64,000 bases of DNA from Larus michahellis (lineage: Eukaryota > Chordata > Aves > Charadriiformes > Laridae). This document shows positions 48,472 to 62,200 of this stretch, in pieces; the stretch's first letter is position 1; the number at the start of each line of letters is the position of its first letter. Location of the stretch: positions 8,206,501 through 8,270,500 of the forward strand of contig NC_133910.1 in NCBI RefSeq assembly GCF_964199755.1, read 5' to 3'. The position numbers and the translations under genes are program-made. The notes below the pieces were generated by a model, which saw nothing but the letters and a program-made list of their open reading frames with translations, had not been told where the DNA came from and did no database searches.

Positions 48472-48477
48472 TAATGC

Positions 48478-51269
48478 CCCCTCAATTAACCAATAAAATT
48501 CAAATATGCATTTTGTCATTAGCTCACTAGTAGCTAAGCAGGACTATCATTATGCAAGTGATATTCACCGTGTCTGATATCACTACAGTCTCTGTTACTG
48601 AAGAAAGTGTTTTGTGTGCTCTGAAACTGAAAAATATCCCTCCTCTTTAAAAAAGGGGTTTGAAATATGTTAGCAACGCTGGACCTTCTCTGCCTGTTCA
48701 GGTTAATAGCACTTGCAGTACAGAGAAGAAACCTGAAGACAACGTTTTACAGCAAGGTATGTTATATCAACAAAGTTCAAGAAACTTATTCACACACAAC
48801 AATAAGAGCTTTGCTTTCAATAAGTGTTCTAGGGAAGCTTTATAAAAGACTCTCACCCATTTTGCCTGGAATAGGTAGACAACACCTCAGCATTTTTCAG
48901 TTGTTACGTAAAGAGAAAATAATGGAGTCCACGTTTGTTACGTGCAGTCTTGATACTTCAGAACGCGCAAAATCACACCCTCCTGAGCATAAGAGGAATC
49001 AAATGATCGTGCATTTACTCAGTTTCAAGCCTCTCTGTCTAGCACTTCAGCGCTCCACTGTGCTTTCCAGTGCTCCAGTTCCTCCTTATGCTCCCACTGA
49101 AATGAGAGACCTTGCCACCTTGCCTGTTCGCCAACGTCTGCTTCCTCTACAGTTACACTCTGTGAGGAATCACCTGACTTGGTTAGCTTCCAGTGTGGCA
49201 AATCGTTTGCCTTCTGTTCCACCATTTTCTCAGGCAAGCAACTTTGACTAAATTGAATGATACATTCTTCAACTGATGTCTATACCATCTTAGCGTCTCT
49301 ACAGTCATATTTGTTAACTGGAAGAATGACGGATGATAATTTTTCCCTATTTATGGGGTCTATGTGTATGTTCTTGGAGATTTATCTAGATCAGGATTTA
49401 AATACTTCCCATTACATCAACTGCAACCTAATGTGTTTCAACAGGCTGATCTTAAATAGCCCATTGTGTCTTTCAGAGGAGCTTTTGGGTAAACTTAGTC
49501 CTCTGTTATCTCTCTCACTTTATAATGATGCAAAATCAACACAGCAATTGTATGCACAGTTGTGATACCAGACAATAAAACTTAATATTTAATCACATGA
49601 ACCTTTAATCTACCATAGCAGGTGTCTGAAATAGTAGGTGGATATAACTTGAATCACCACTTAGTTGACTGGTGGAGCTGTATGAATAGCTAACCTAAAC
49701 ACGAACGTAAATGGGAGGAGTAGACTGGGTGGGGAGACATGCAATAAATTTGAACCATTTTTTTGGGGGGGCAAACTGGGTTTACCTGCTTTATTAGCTA
49801 TTTAGAGAGAAAAACTCTCTCTTAGTAGGAGTGCGGTGCTTGTTATTTTTATTTTAAATAACTTTCATTTCTACGGAAAGACATACATCTTCATCCGTCT
49901 TAGAGGGAAAATGGGAAATTGCATAGGTGGCTTGATTACAGCTGTAGTATTTTGAAGGGGAAATTCAAATTGTAACTACTCAGCAATGGCAATTCACGAC
50001 AAAGCAACGCTCTTACATGGAGGGCAAGAAGGCCTAAGTGCCGAACGAGTTCAGGTGTCTGCGAGCAGGAACACCAGAAACAGAATAACTCTCATGTAAG
50101 GGAGAAAACTCTCCTTTGCTGATAAGAAGTGCCACAGTAACTGTCACGGAAGGATCGAGCTGTAAGAGTCCTTAGGAGCCACCTTTGGCCAGCAGAGCTG
50201 GCAGTGGGGGTGGAAATGCTGGGCTGAGGAGCCCATGCCGGCACTCACAGCACTGGTGCTCATGCCAAGTGTATGTCAGGAGTTGGCTCCTGTCACACCT
50301 TTGCACTCTTTGTAGAACTGCTTATGGTGGTGTGACTCTCTCCAATGCATTGTGCAGTAAATCTCTCTATAATTAAGCACAAATGTGTGCTTAATTCACC
50401 TCAAAGGGAACAATAAAGATTACCCAACAATCTTTTCTGTTATTTTTGTTTGCTTGTTTCTCTACCATCGTGTATCAGCACAGTCACCGGAAAATAAATA
50501 AATAACTAAAAAATCATCAGAAGAAATACGCAGCTTTCACCTACCTCAGAAGTTCTTCAACATTGTCTAGGAGTAAAACAACCAGAAAGAATCTCTGCCG
50601 CTGCTCCTGCCTGGTGAGGCTGCTTGTCTTAACGTGGGTGTGCTCTTAGGTAACAAGTCTCCATGCAATGGTAACGTCAGCAAATCTTTATACACTTTTT
50701 TTCAATGAAAACAAGATAACAACAACTAAATTAGCCTCAGGAAACCATCAGTAACTTTGATACTAAGCAAAACAGTTTATTACACGACTAATACCCCTTT
50801 CCCTTTACAACATGTTGACTTAGCTCAGTTCAATATTAGAAATTTTGATCCTCTCTAACAGCACACTTTGTCAGCTGAACTACTAGGCCAACATTTTCAA
50901 ACATGCATGTTGTTAAATTTCTTTGAATTCTAAAAAATATTATTATTATTTATCAAGCCCTTAATGGAGTTATTTCCAAAAGGAGCCTGAATTTATGCTT
51001 GCCTTTCTCGTCAAAAGAAGTCAGCTGGGGGACAAGGGCAAGGAGGAAGTAACAAGCACATACGTCTTCTCATTTACACACCTTGTGTCCATGTGGACTG
51101 TAACATGGAAGAGCAACTACCAGTTGACTCTTCTCAGAAAGTAGTTTTAAAGCTCTGAGCTGGACCATACCTTTCACTCAAAAAGCTTTTTGAAGGAGGC
51201 TGCCAGTAATTATTTTATTTGAATGCTACTGTTATAGCTGCAGGCATTGTTACACAGTGGTATGCCATG
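48478..51269. other. Intergenic region, no recognised gene
   Basis: AT-rich sequence. The longest open frame (194 codons, 48667-49251, plus) resembles no family I recognise and has a competing antisense frame. No splice-supported exon, RNA gene or mobile element was identified. Confidence 0.5.
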
Positions 51270-51850
51270 AGCCTGTACAGTGGCCGTAGCACATAGCGCT
51301 CCACCCTCAGCAGGGCCGAGGCTGCCGTCCTGGTCCCAGAGAGCGACCGGGTGCCAGAGGCACAGGCTGGGACAGGACAGGTATAAGCGGTCATTGGCCT
51401 ACGTGAGCCCAAGCACGCGAGCGGCGGCAGCTCGGGGGAGAACTCAGCTGCTGGGGAAGGGCCTCAGCAGCCAGGGCCCAGTCCCTCGGCACCGCAGCGA
51501 TGCGAGCAGGGCTGGCCATGCCAGGGTCACCCCCCATACACCCCCCGGCAAGTCCATGGGATGGGGCAGGTCCGAGGCCACGCCGGGAAGGTGACCCACA
51601 GGTTGGGCCCAGCGGCTGCTGGGCAGGTCCGTGGGGACAGGGCTGGCCAAAGCCCAGCCCGTCTGCTGGTCAGGGGCTGGACCACAGGGCCCATGGGGCC
51701 TGAGCCCCACACAGCACAGCTCAGGGGGGCTGGGGGCACAGAGCTGAGCTTAAATGGGCTCCTGGGCCCAGGGCAGGAGCATGGGGGGCCCAGGTGGGGC
51801 TAGTCAGGGCCATTAGGGCAATTAGTGCCCACAGGGCCCTGACAGAATGC
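51270..51850. repeat. Unclassified GC-rich block
   Basis: About 580 bp of G/C-rich, G-run-rich sequence in an AT-rich region. It contains many overlapping GGGCC/GGCCC words and ends with gggccattagggcaattagt and gcccacagggccctgaca. CpG density is moderate in the left half and low on the right, so it looks more like a repeat or minisatellite-type sequence than a promoter. I do not recognise the family. Confidence 0.4.
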
Positions 51851-52164
51851 TTTAAAAAGGTACTTGCCTTTAAACTGAGGTACAAGAACTCAACGTATAA
51901 GCCAGTTACTTAGAAAGAAAGCAAAAAACCACCAACGCTACGACAAACCAAAAAGAAATTAGAAAAAAAGGCTTTCACCTTTAAGACTTCAGTTACTTGC
52001 ACAGAACTGTACCACAACAAGAGAGCTGCATCAATTTGCCCTGGGCACAAAGGGCTTGTGCTCATCCCTGGAGTCCTCTTCTCCTTTTCTAAAGGAATTG
52101 TGTCACCTCAGATGGAGGTGACTCCAAACTTCCATACTTACCTTTGACTTCCAGTTTCTCCAGT

Positions 52165-52252
52165 GAAATCTCCATTCTAAGAGGTCTCTGGCAGGGGCGT
52201 TGGACGAGATGATCTCCAGAGGTCCCTTCCAACCCTACGATTCTGTGATTCA
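52165..52252 (+). mobile_element. CR1 LINE 3' tail
   Basis: A short CR1 end in plus orientation: ggacgagatgatctccagag, gtcccttccaaccctacgat, then tctgtgattc. Confidence 0.88.
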
Positions 52253-52804
52253 CCTGGCCCCTGTCATGATGTCAGGAGATTACTGAGCTGAAGGAAGAGC
52301 GGGAGTCAGCAACAGTCTCTCAGTCTAATCCTGCATGATTTCACGTAGATAACTGGCAGAAGGAAGAAGGCAATTGTCAATTGGGCTTTGTACCAATATG
52401 TCCCTCCCTCCTGGCCCAGCCTTCCTTGGTGGCTACATTAATTTGTTAATGAACTAGAATCCAAGTGTGTAAATGAAGTTTAATGGTAAATGCAAAGAAA
52501 TTTACCTTGCTATCCAAGTCAACATGCAAGTTTGGTAGTGATAAAATACACTTCTTAGGAAAACAACAGGATACGTTTGCCTCTTCTTTGGACTTTCAAA
52601 TCCCACTTGAAAGAACTGCAAATTTGGAGGGTTTTTCAATTTTCTGTTAGAAGTCTGGAGTCTGTTGTATTTTTACCATTAAATGGCTACACACTGTGCA
52701 CTATAAAGTCTGTTCAACTGTATATATCATTCATTCACAAATAAAACATGCTTGCTGCCTTTAAGCTAAAATATTCCTTTTATACCTCTACTATTCTTTT
52801 TCAG

Positions 52805-55800
52805 AATATTTTATTGTTAAGAGCATACACACTCTGCACATTTTTAAACTTACAACCAAATGCAATTGCTGTTGAAGTAAACAAACTTTTTTTTTTTTTA
52901 CATTAAAGTATTTAATTAGTGAAACAATCATTATCAATGTAACAAACTGAAAAATACAGCAACTTGATACAAGACTGAGGTAACAAAATACTTGTCCAAA
53001 AACCTAGATTCCAACGCCAGGGTTATTATGGGTGAGACAGTTCACAACAATTATAGAAAGAATCCTTACACAAATGGCATGCAGTGAACTGCTGGAAAAC
53101 ACAGCCAAAAATAGTGCAACAGTTTTCACACAAAACAAACCAAAATGTTGAAATTGGTTTACATTATAATGTGACAAATAAGTTGCAATTTGAAAACTAC
53201 TTTCTTTGCCTCATTTTAGTGCTATTTGGAAAAACATGCATTTTGGCACTGAGTTACATCAAAATTGCACATTAATAAATTAACAATATTGCCTACATAC
53301 ATTTTATATCTTTACAATTCTGAAAATAGTAATTCTGAGATAATGTTTATTTTTACACAACTATTGCAGTTATTCTCTTTGATGGATGAAAACTTGTATG
53401 GTTTGTGATATTTTTGTGAAAACGCTGTATTAATCAGGACTGATATGCAGTATGTTGTATTTCAATAGCAGCTTTCAATTCACATTAAAAGTACCAGATG
53501 GCAGCAAATAGTACCAAATGACAGCATAAAAACTCAAATCAGCAGCTACCAACCGTTTAATATTTTAAAACTCATTTAAAATTGGTTTAAGGTATTTTAC
53601 TAATATTCTTACACTGCCATCGTTCTGATTTTTTTTTAATATTGTGCAGCAATTTCACAATTGTGCTATACTGAAAAGAAGATGTTTACCTGACTATCGT
53701 GTAAACCTTATTTGCTATGTTCATCTTTCTTCTATATAATGCGTTTTACACTAGTAGTGTGAGGGAATTCCGGTGACTTTTGACATACTTCCAAATTCCA
53801 AGGTTTTGAATAGGATCTGAGTTTGAGGATTGCGTAGGATTGAAGGGTTTCCTTTCTCCACAGATTCATCTTCTGTCAGTGACAAATGACTTGAGTATAA
53901 GAATCACTCATAAATGTTGCCTTTCATTCATGCCACACTGTTTTGGGGCACATCATGGTTTCTGGCAAAGATGCTTCCTTTCTGGTTGGGAATCTGTTTT
54001 ACAAGCAATTGAAAATGGATCCTTTTGCAACTTCTCCTACAGGCTCTATGGCTCATAATTTTGAGTAAAAGTATATTTTTGAAGGCTAGAACGCTCTACC
54101 TCTTGTACATACAATAACATATATAACATTTTAAAGACCCTTAAATTCTAAAAGCTATTAAATTCTAATGGCTAATTAAATTAAAAAGAGTGTGTACAGG
54201 CTCATTCTATTGTCACTGCATCAGTCAGCAGTTATTGTTCTTTCCAAGGGAGGCTTGTTAAACATAATCGAAAGTTGTTACGACGTCCATTAGTTTATCA
54301 CAATACGCATGGTCATAGCTGGCACATTCATTAACATGGCAGTCCATGTAACACTCGCATCTTCTAATCACAAAAGTCCACGGGCACCGAATAATTCAGA
54401 TTATATCATATTCTAACAGTCTGAAGTTGTTTACTGGTGACAGGATTTTACATTCAAAAGCTCCTACGCTGTCTCTAATGGTATTGGATACTCCACCCTC
54501 ACAGATACTGATGTTTTTCCTAGTTCAAAGTTGTCTTAATTTAGCAAAAAGGGAGAAAAAAGGTATAAATGTATTTTGCACTACCACTTCTTTCACACAA
54601 CTCCTGAGCTATCAAAGAAACTTTGTCAACTTCATATACACTTTCACGTGTCCCGGGATCTAAAGGCAGTTGTCGTCAGGAACTGGTTTTCTCGAAAAGC
54701 TGGTATGTATTAGGCTTCATTCTCAGGATTGTAACACGAACATTTAAAATAACACAAAAGTTACAGCTGATCTACATTTAACAATACAGGTATTTTTTGT
54801 AGTTGTTGTTGGAGAAGTTTAAAAATCAAGATTTAGAAAAACATACAAGTCCACAAAATAAATACTCCTAATGCCAGGGAGCTTGTTCTAATACAGGCTC
54901 TGTTCAATTAAATTGACTTCCTTTTTTTTTAATGGTTTATAAGCTAGAGGTTCGCTTGCAAATTTCTCCTCTATGCAATCTTAGGAAACTCTGAAGAGGT
55001 TTCCTTGTGACTGATGAAGTCTGAATATTGATGCCTTATGGCAAAAGAGTTTCAAACAGAAAAAATGCTGTACTTAGCATGGGAACAGCAACCCGCCCCG
55101 ATCACAGGGGTGCTAGGGCACAGCAGGGGTACAGCCATGGCAGTAGAGAGAGTTCTGTCAGAGGCAGTGGCTCAGTTACATTCTTTTTTTTTCTGTTGTT
55201 CTCTGGACACTGGTGTGGAAGCTTCTTTGTACTTGCTCCGCGGTCAGACGGTCTTGCTTAGCTTTCATTGCCATCATGATTTCATAATAGCAGCACCATG
55301 TGCCAGTACTATATGTCATAAAGGTGCATCGTGTACTGGAATTGAGTGGAACTGAGTCATCCACAGAAAGACAGAACAGAAACAATGATACGGAATCATT
55401 CTGAGGAGCCAGGGTGATGTGATACAGAACACCTGATTATCTGCTTCCCTGTACCATGGGATTTAAGATGAACAACGTTCAGACTGAAGCAAAAAACCAA
55501 ACTTGCAAGCAACCATGCCGCTAGTAAGAGAATGAAAGATGACCGTTACCACAACATAAATTTAAACAGCCTTAAATCCATTGCCAGGGCATTCCTGAGT
55601 AACATAACTGAATGAAAAGAAAACCAACTGTCCTGTGCCAAAATACATTTTTCCCAAATAGCTCAAATGTGAACAGCAGAATTGTCCAGAGATTTGATAC
55701 AAAATCTGAGGCAGCCACATTGCCAAGCAACTCAGTGCACTTAAGATTATAAAAATGTTGTTCCACAATTTTCTATTCTAATTGACACTTTGCAGCAAGT

Positions 55801-56249
55801 TAACACTGTCAATCATTCTGTGCATTAGAAGAATTGAAACCCAACATGGGCCAAATATTCTTCACACAAAGCAGCTTAACAATAAAAAGAACTGTTTAAA
55901 AAAGAACAGGCAGAAGATAATGATGCCTAGTTTGTGGTCAAACATCAGTTCATGGCAGTCTACGACCACAAAAAGTTGAGGGCTGTAGTATCCCGCAGGA
56001 GTCAGGATTAATCTTCTGTCCATCTAACTTGTCTGCGTTCACTCAGTGCATGAGACTATTTCTGGTCCTAAGGACAACATTCACTTTCTGCTTTTAAAAG
56101 CTGTGTCAGAATCACTTTCAAGTTACGTAGGAAAGTGCTGAAATATTTGTGGCTGGCTCATGTCAGGAAAACCATTCTCTTCCTTCTTAGAGAACAATAG
56201 CCTGTTTCTTCAGTTTGGCACTTGAAGTCGCACCAGGCAGGAGAGCAAA
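52805..56249 (-). other. Probable long 3' UTR of RALGPS1
   Basis: About 3.4 kb of AT-rich sequence follow the RALGPS1 stop on the minus strand with no other supported gene. A minus-strand AATAAA near 52809-52814 is a candidate distal poly(A) signal. Closer signals may also be used. A 45-codon cysteine-rich open frame ends at 54258 (see findings). The extent is inferred. Confidence 0.4.
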
Positions 56250-59200
56250 CTATTCGAATGACATTAGATTAGCAGGTACCTGGAAAAGATTGTAAATTAT
56301 TCAGCAGTATAATCCTTCTGAGCCTATTACGGCATTGGGAAACTGCAAGGTTACAAAACAGAGCGGGCTAATAATTATCATAATTATAATTATGATCCAA
56401 TGTGAAAAGTATAATCAGTCCCAAACAGGCCCAAAAGAGGTCTAACCCCATAACTGAAAGATAAAGACTCAAATGATTTCTCTATTCATGGACCAAATCC
56501 CGCCAAAGTATTCTAATCAGTCATCAGTATGCATGGGCAGAACGTGCGTGTGAAAAGAAGATGCCAAGCTGCATCCTGGTTTAGGTCCTATATGGATCAG
56601 CATCCACTTAATATAACCTTTGGAAATCCTTTTAAGAATGAACATTTTCCACAAGAGAAGAACGAGGCTGCTATATAAAGGACAGACATAACATTTTATA
56701 GGACGCTCTCTTCAACGGCACCTACGGACCCAGTCATAATGCTATGTAAATGCTCGCGTGTTTACTTCCTCTGTCCATGAGACAGCCGCTTCTGAAGTAC
56801 AGATGGGATGACCTCACTTGAAGCAGTAAGTGTAGAGGTTATATGTTAAGGTAACCAAACCTATAGCTAGACCTGCACAAATCCTGATTTGGTGGAAATT
56901 CTGTGGTTTTAAATAATTTTTATTCCTCCTCTTGAAAAAATATCTCAAAGTACAAAATGAGGAGTTATGTCTGTCCCCACAGGACTGTGTGTGCACACAG
57001 ATTGAAAAGAGGTATCTTTTCTAGTAAGGATTTTCTGGAAAATACGAAAAAGTGGGTAGAAATAAGTTTCACAACCGTACCTGAGGCTTGTTGCTTTTGC
57101 ATGCATCATCCAAATGCTTATGCCATAATATTGCATGAAACCTTGAACCAGTCTGGAACTTGTAAACATTGCCTAAAAAATAAGAAAATCAAAGGCTCTA
57201 AATTTGCAGACAGACACATAGTTTCAAGGGATTCTAATTTCTGTGCAGAAGCCAAAGCCCTGAAGTAAACTGTTAAATTAATTTGCACCTCAAATGCTCA
57301 AACAGGATGTTGCTCTCATAATGTTCAAAATGCTCAATAAAGCATTTTATCCAACAATCCGTGGGTGAAGGGAGTATGAAAACATACGTGGCCTGCGAAG
57401 CTAAGAGGACTGTACAGGCAGAGAGGCCAAATTACAGCCACAGAAAAGACCACTTAGGTCACATCCAATTTACTCCTGGCTTTCTTCTCAGTAAGACTGT
57501 TGTGGTTACTGCCAAACTTCTTACGAATGTTTTGTGGTATTTGTGAACCTAGTTTTCTTCAATGTCCTATATTGCAAGATTCCTCTATGCCTCGTTATTT
57601 TGTAAATTGCTTCTTGCAGTCAAGCACTCTGTGCGTTTTACTCGACACCCAAGAGATGCTCCTCACACAGCTGAGGCAAATCCATGTCCAGCACCAAAGC
57701 TGAAAACGTGAAAAGTGAAAGAAGCCTCAAAAATCTTTATGTAACCACTCGAAGTGCAAAGTAACTCTAGGGGCTTTCTCATCTTTTCAAGTTTTTGAAG
57801 TTTAATCAAGGCAGAAGAGTTATTGCACTTCAAAATTAATTATTAAAAAGTAATTAATAATTATATAAAAGGCTTTTTTGGTGCATGGTTTGATGTTTGA
57901 AGAATTTTCATAATATTTTAATTGGCTTCAGTGTAAGTCAAGATTTGATATTGACCAATTTTATGAAAGCTGTTCAGAAACTTGGAGATCAGGGTATGCG
58001 GGCACATAGACATGCAGCAATCTCATACTGGTTGGGCAATTTCTACAAAACTTACAGAAACTGTCATGATACAGCAAGACCTCTGTAGGCACCAGAGACG
58101 CACCACAGCATATTACAGAAGCATGTTCAATTTCATTTGCACTCTCCTTTGAAAACTCTATATTGAACATCTCCCTCTTCAGTCTTTTATATGAGTGCCA
58201 CTGCAAGTTCTGTAATCTACACACTCATTAATAGAGATTAATCTACTTCCTGTCACAGAAACATAATGGAGACAACGTCCATCCTGCAACATCTACCTTT
58301 GTCAGGGTTATTTAGCTGGAAAATATCAGGATGCTCAGGGTCATCAGGCAGTGCCACCATCCAGCCCACAATGGAGACTTTTTTACCAGGTGTAGATTTA
58401 TACTGGAAGAGACAGACAAGTCAGTCACAGCTGAGACTGTACCAGGGATTAACTTTTGGCTGTAAAAGTTGTGCAGACATATGGCTTAGCCTGGAACAGC
58501 CAGTACACTTCAAACACCGTCCAGATCCGCTTATGAATACGCAATTCTTGTTTTTAGAACAAATTTAACACTTACATGTTTTCTTTCAGTGCCTCTTAAA
58601 GATTTTGCTCCAAAGTACAGAAGAGTTGATCCTGACAGCATAACCCAGTATCTAGTCCATGAGGAGAGCTGAATCAGAAAGGAAAAATAGGAAAATTAGG
58701 AAAAACTCTGCACATCTCCAACATTTCAAAAATCAATTCACAAGCAAGTCCAAGTGCTACCAAAGTTAATTTCAGAAACAAGGAATGGAGAATTAGATAG
58801 AGCGTCTCCTGGTGTAAATCAGCCCAGCTACCTAAATTGGATGGCTGGCTGTGAATACAATCCGTCTTACTTGGGTATCATAAATTTATCGGGACTGATT
58901 GCTTCGCAGCAAAATAGTGTGCTGCCTTCTACTGGACAGATCTTAGACTTCTGCATTTGATCAATAAACTTTATTGAGATGACATCTCTGCAATTCTTCA
59001 CATCTTTTAGCACTGAACAGTAGGGTTGCACATAAAAAATATCAATGAACTCTACAAACCCCAAAGGATTTCCAAATGTGTAGGACCAGAAACATGTGAA
59101 ACCTGTGATTTTAGGTTAAGTATGAATTACCATGGCTTTGGTGCTATGGGTGGACGCCCTGCAGCCTTCCCATTTCACCACTCTACTAAATTTCTGCCCT

Positions 59201-62200
59201 CACAGAAATGCGTGCTGATTTATAGAGCTGCTTTGCTCTTGCTCTGCTGTCACAACCTAGAGACGTTACTTGCAAATGCAGGGAGAAGCAAAACTGCTGT
59301 AGATGAAAGGACATGCAAAGGTTACAACCTTGTTATAACCCAGTTAAAACTTTGAACAGAAAATGATTTTACAATTGGTAGTAACAAGGAACATTGTTTT
59401 GTGTGTGGTGTCAAGCTGCAGTTTTAATCTAACGCTGGAAATTAAAACAGCCACTACTGAATTAGAATCACAGGAAGAATTAGAATTAGACTCACTTACA
59501 GTAGGTTTCTTGCCTTCTTTGAGCAATGTTTTTCTTCTTAATGGACCTTCCATGGTAATGACTCCTGTGGAACTACCTAATGTGCAGCTGCAGGCCCCTG
59601 TTGGGCTGGAGAGACAAAACACTGCCATATGCATTTGAGCAGACACATGAGGACAAGAAGCAAGCAATGTAATTTAGCTGTAAATATATTTTTCCTCTAT
59701 TGCCTTACACGTATTGTATCATCTGACACTCGGCTCTATAATATGTATTTTCCAAACCTAGGCATCAAATAGGAACCAGGATCTTTGAGAAACAGCAAAT
59801 CAACAAAAGGTTCTATTCTGGGCCTTGACATGAAAAAATATAACAAAACAGAATAAATATTGAGGCCCAAAGTCAAAGGGAACACAGGCAGTTTTCTATT
59901 TTATTCTGGTAAATTACAGAAATTATCTGGATTTCTGGAAACTTATGGCTTAAAATTTTGGCAGTAAGAGCTCCCACAAAGGTAATTTTATCTTAAAGTA
60001 CACTTTAGCTATCAAAAAAGAATGCAGGAAATTACCTTGGCTAATTGGAAAAAAGTTGGGAAAACTATATAACAACGCCAAATAATTTATTGTACAATGA
60101 TTAAAATATTTTTTTCCTTTCCTAGGATGAACATACAGCTTCCTACATACAACAGTGAGAAAGTGCTACAACTGAAAGAGCCCAAGCACAGGCAAAGTCA
60201 GAAATGTAAACAGCCATTAAGAACATAACAACCAAAGATTGACTGGTAGGTGGTGATCTGTTAGAATTATCTGCTGCTAACCTCTCTCCATCGCCAGGTC
60301 CTGCTATTCTTATAAGGGCCAGTGAAGTTTACCAGAGCCAACTACATCATGTCTAATAATGAATACAAGGAAAAGGACATGTGTATGATCTACCATTCAA
60401 GTTGTGAAAGGAACACTATTCTGCCTATGAACAAGTATGACGGCATCATATAAACACATGCTAGTGAGAGTGATACACGCAGCAACACCGCCTATGCAGG
60501 AACAGCACTTCAAACTGGCAGGGGCATCTTCTTCGATTAAATGGAATCGCCTTGCCTGTGCTAATGTGTGCTCTTGCCAGTTCTAGTTTTCTGATAAAAG
60601 CAATAGAAGATTCCAGAAAAGGAGGAATGAATGCAAGCATTAGAATTACTTGACAGTGGATAAATGTAAGAAATGTATTTTAGGGAATAATTCTTCACTG
60701 TGGATTTAACAGGCTTTTCATGTTTTTATCTTCTTATATTTCTAGCTTGTACGCATTTTTGAAGCAAATCTACCATGGACATATTAAGAGTGTATCTTCC
60801 AGAAACAGGTATAGTAGTTGAAATATTGTTCCAGAATTTATTACTTTGCTTATTTATAATGCATGCACTTTTATTCCTGTCTAACAACTTCTAACTTGCG
60901 CTGCTATCAGATGTTGTTAGCTCAAATAAACCAGCTGTACTTACATTTACAACATTATATCAAACACTTCTACAATGGCTGATGCAAACTAATTTATACA
61001 AAATAAAAACTAACTGGATTTAAACGCCAACTAAATCTCAGTATTTGCAGAATACTGTTTCAGGGCCCTATTTTCTTTACTGTTCGTAGGTGCTTCTTCA
61101 CTTCCCACTACCACAGAATTTATCAAGTCCAGGTCAGGTGTGGATGCAATGAATAACTTTTATCCCCCTAACTGTATATAATTTTCCACGTCACCTCTCT
61201 TTGGGCTGTAAATGGACTACCTGTTTCTGAAAAGTCCATGTCCTAGGGGCTAGCAACACTGAGAGTGCCCGCTACATAGGGCACTGCAGATGTTCCCTCT
61301 CTTACTCGGGGTCCAAGGTAACACCTCTGTACTGTACAAAATCAACACATTATACTGTAGCCCTCTGACCCAAACAGATGTTATGGGTAGCTGTCCTTCA
61401 AATCAGGAAATAAATTGTGAGAAAGGGTCAAGAAGGTATCCTTCTAACACCATTATTTGTCACAGAAGGCAAAGATGGCCTTCATGACAAACCTGCTTCT
61501 GTAATGTCATAAAACCCAAAGTAAACAATAGTTTTCTGCAATATGGAAGGCAGATATCATTATTTAAATCAATAGCTAAACTGAATTTCATCTGAATGGG
61601 CCATACCCCTGCATTAGCATTAATAGGAATTTTTACACACAGGAGGGGAAGACTCCCATGAGTTGATATGGTCATACAAGGATACTTTTGGACAGAAAAT
61701 ACATTACGCTAGGAAAGCGTAGAGACCCCAATGAAAGTTTAGCACCATACACTGAGCAAGGCAGACCCTGAACTGTACCTGTAGACACAGCTTCGACTCC
61801 TAGGAGAATTCCGGATCGGTACCCTCCAGTTAGGCCCCAGCGTGGCATATAAACGACCCCTGTTCGTGAATGCAAATATCTGATGAGGGAAATTCTAGTC
61901 TGAGACTTCAACAGTTAGGGTTTGGTAAACATGACAGAGATAGTTCCCAATCTTTTCAGGTCCATGGGAAGAAAAACACAATAATTTTACAGTGATTTAT
62001 TTCAAAAAGTTTCCCATTTTTTCCTAACTAATCAATAATTTGATAAAAATAACTCTTGATTTAGGGCTTACCTATGTTAGGGATCATTCATGAATTTCTT
62101 AGCTAAGTCTGTAGAGCGCTCAGTGAGTGTACGTGAAGACTAACTCACCTTTCAAGCCCTGACGGCAGCTCCTCACTAAATTCTGAGCTTTCACTGCTAT

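Noticed and set aside
48667-49251. 194-codon plus-strand open frame
   Set aside because: Unusually long for the local composition, but there is no domain, no homologue I recognise, no promoter and a competing antisense frame. Conservation in another bird would reopen it.
55176-55385. Minus-strand 69-codon frame with several cysteines
   Set aside because: It lies in the probable RALGPS1 3' UTR, with no splice sites or family match.
61672-61911. 79-codon minus-strand frame over a RALGPS1 exon
   Set aside because: It overlaps the real exon 61779-61859 in the wrong frame; the phase set by neighbouring exons gives [14 protein letters not shown] instead.
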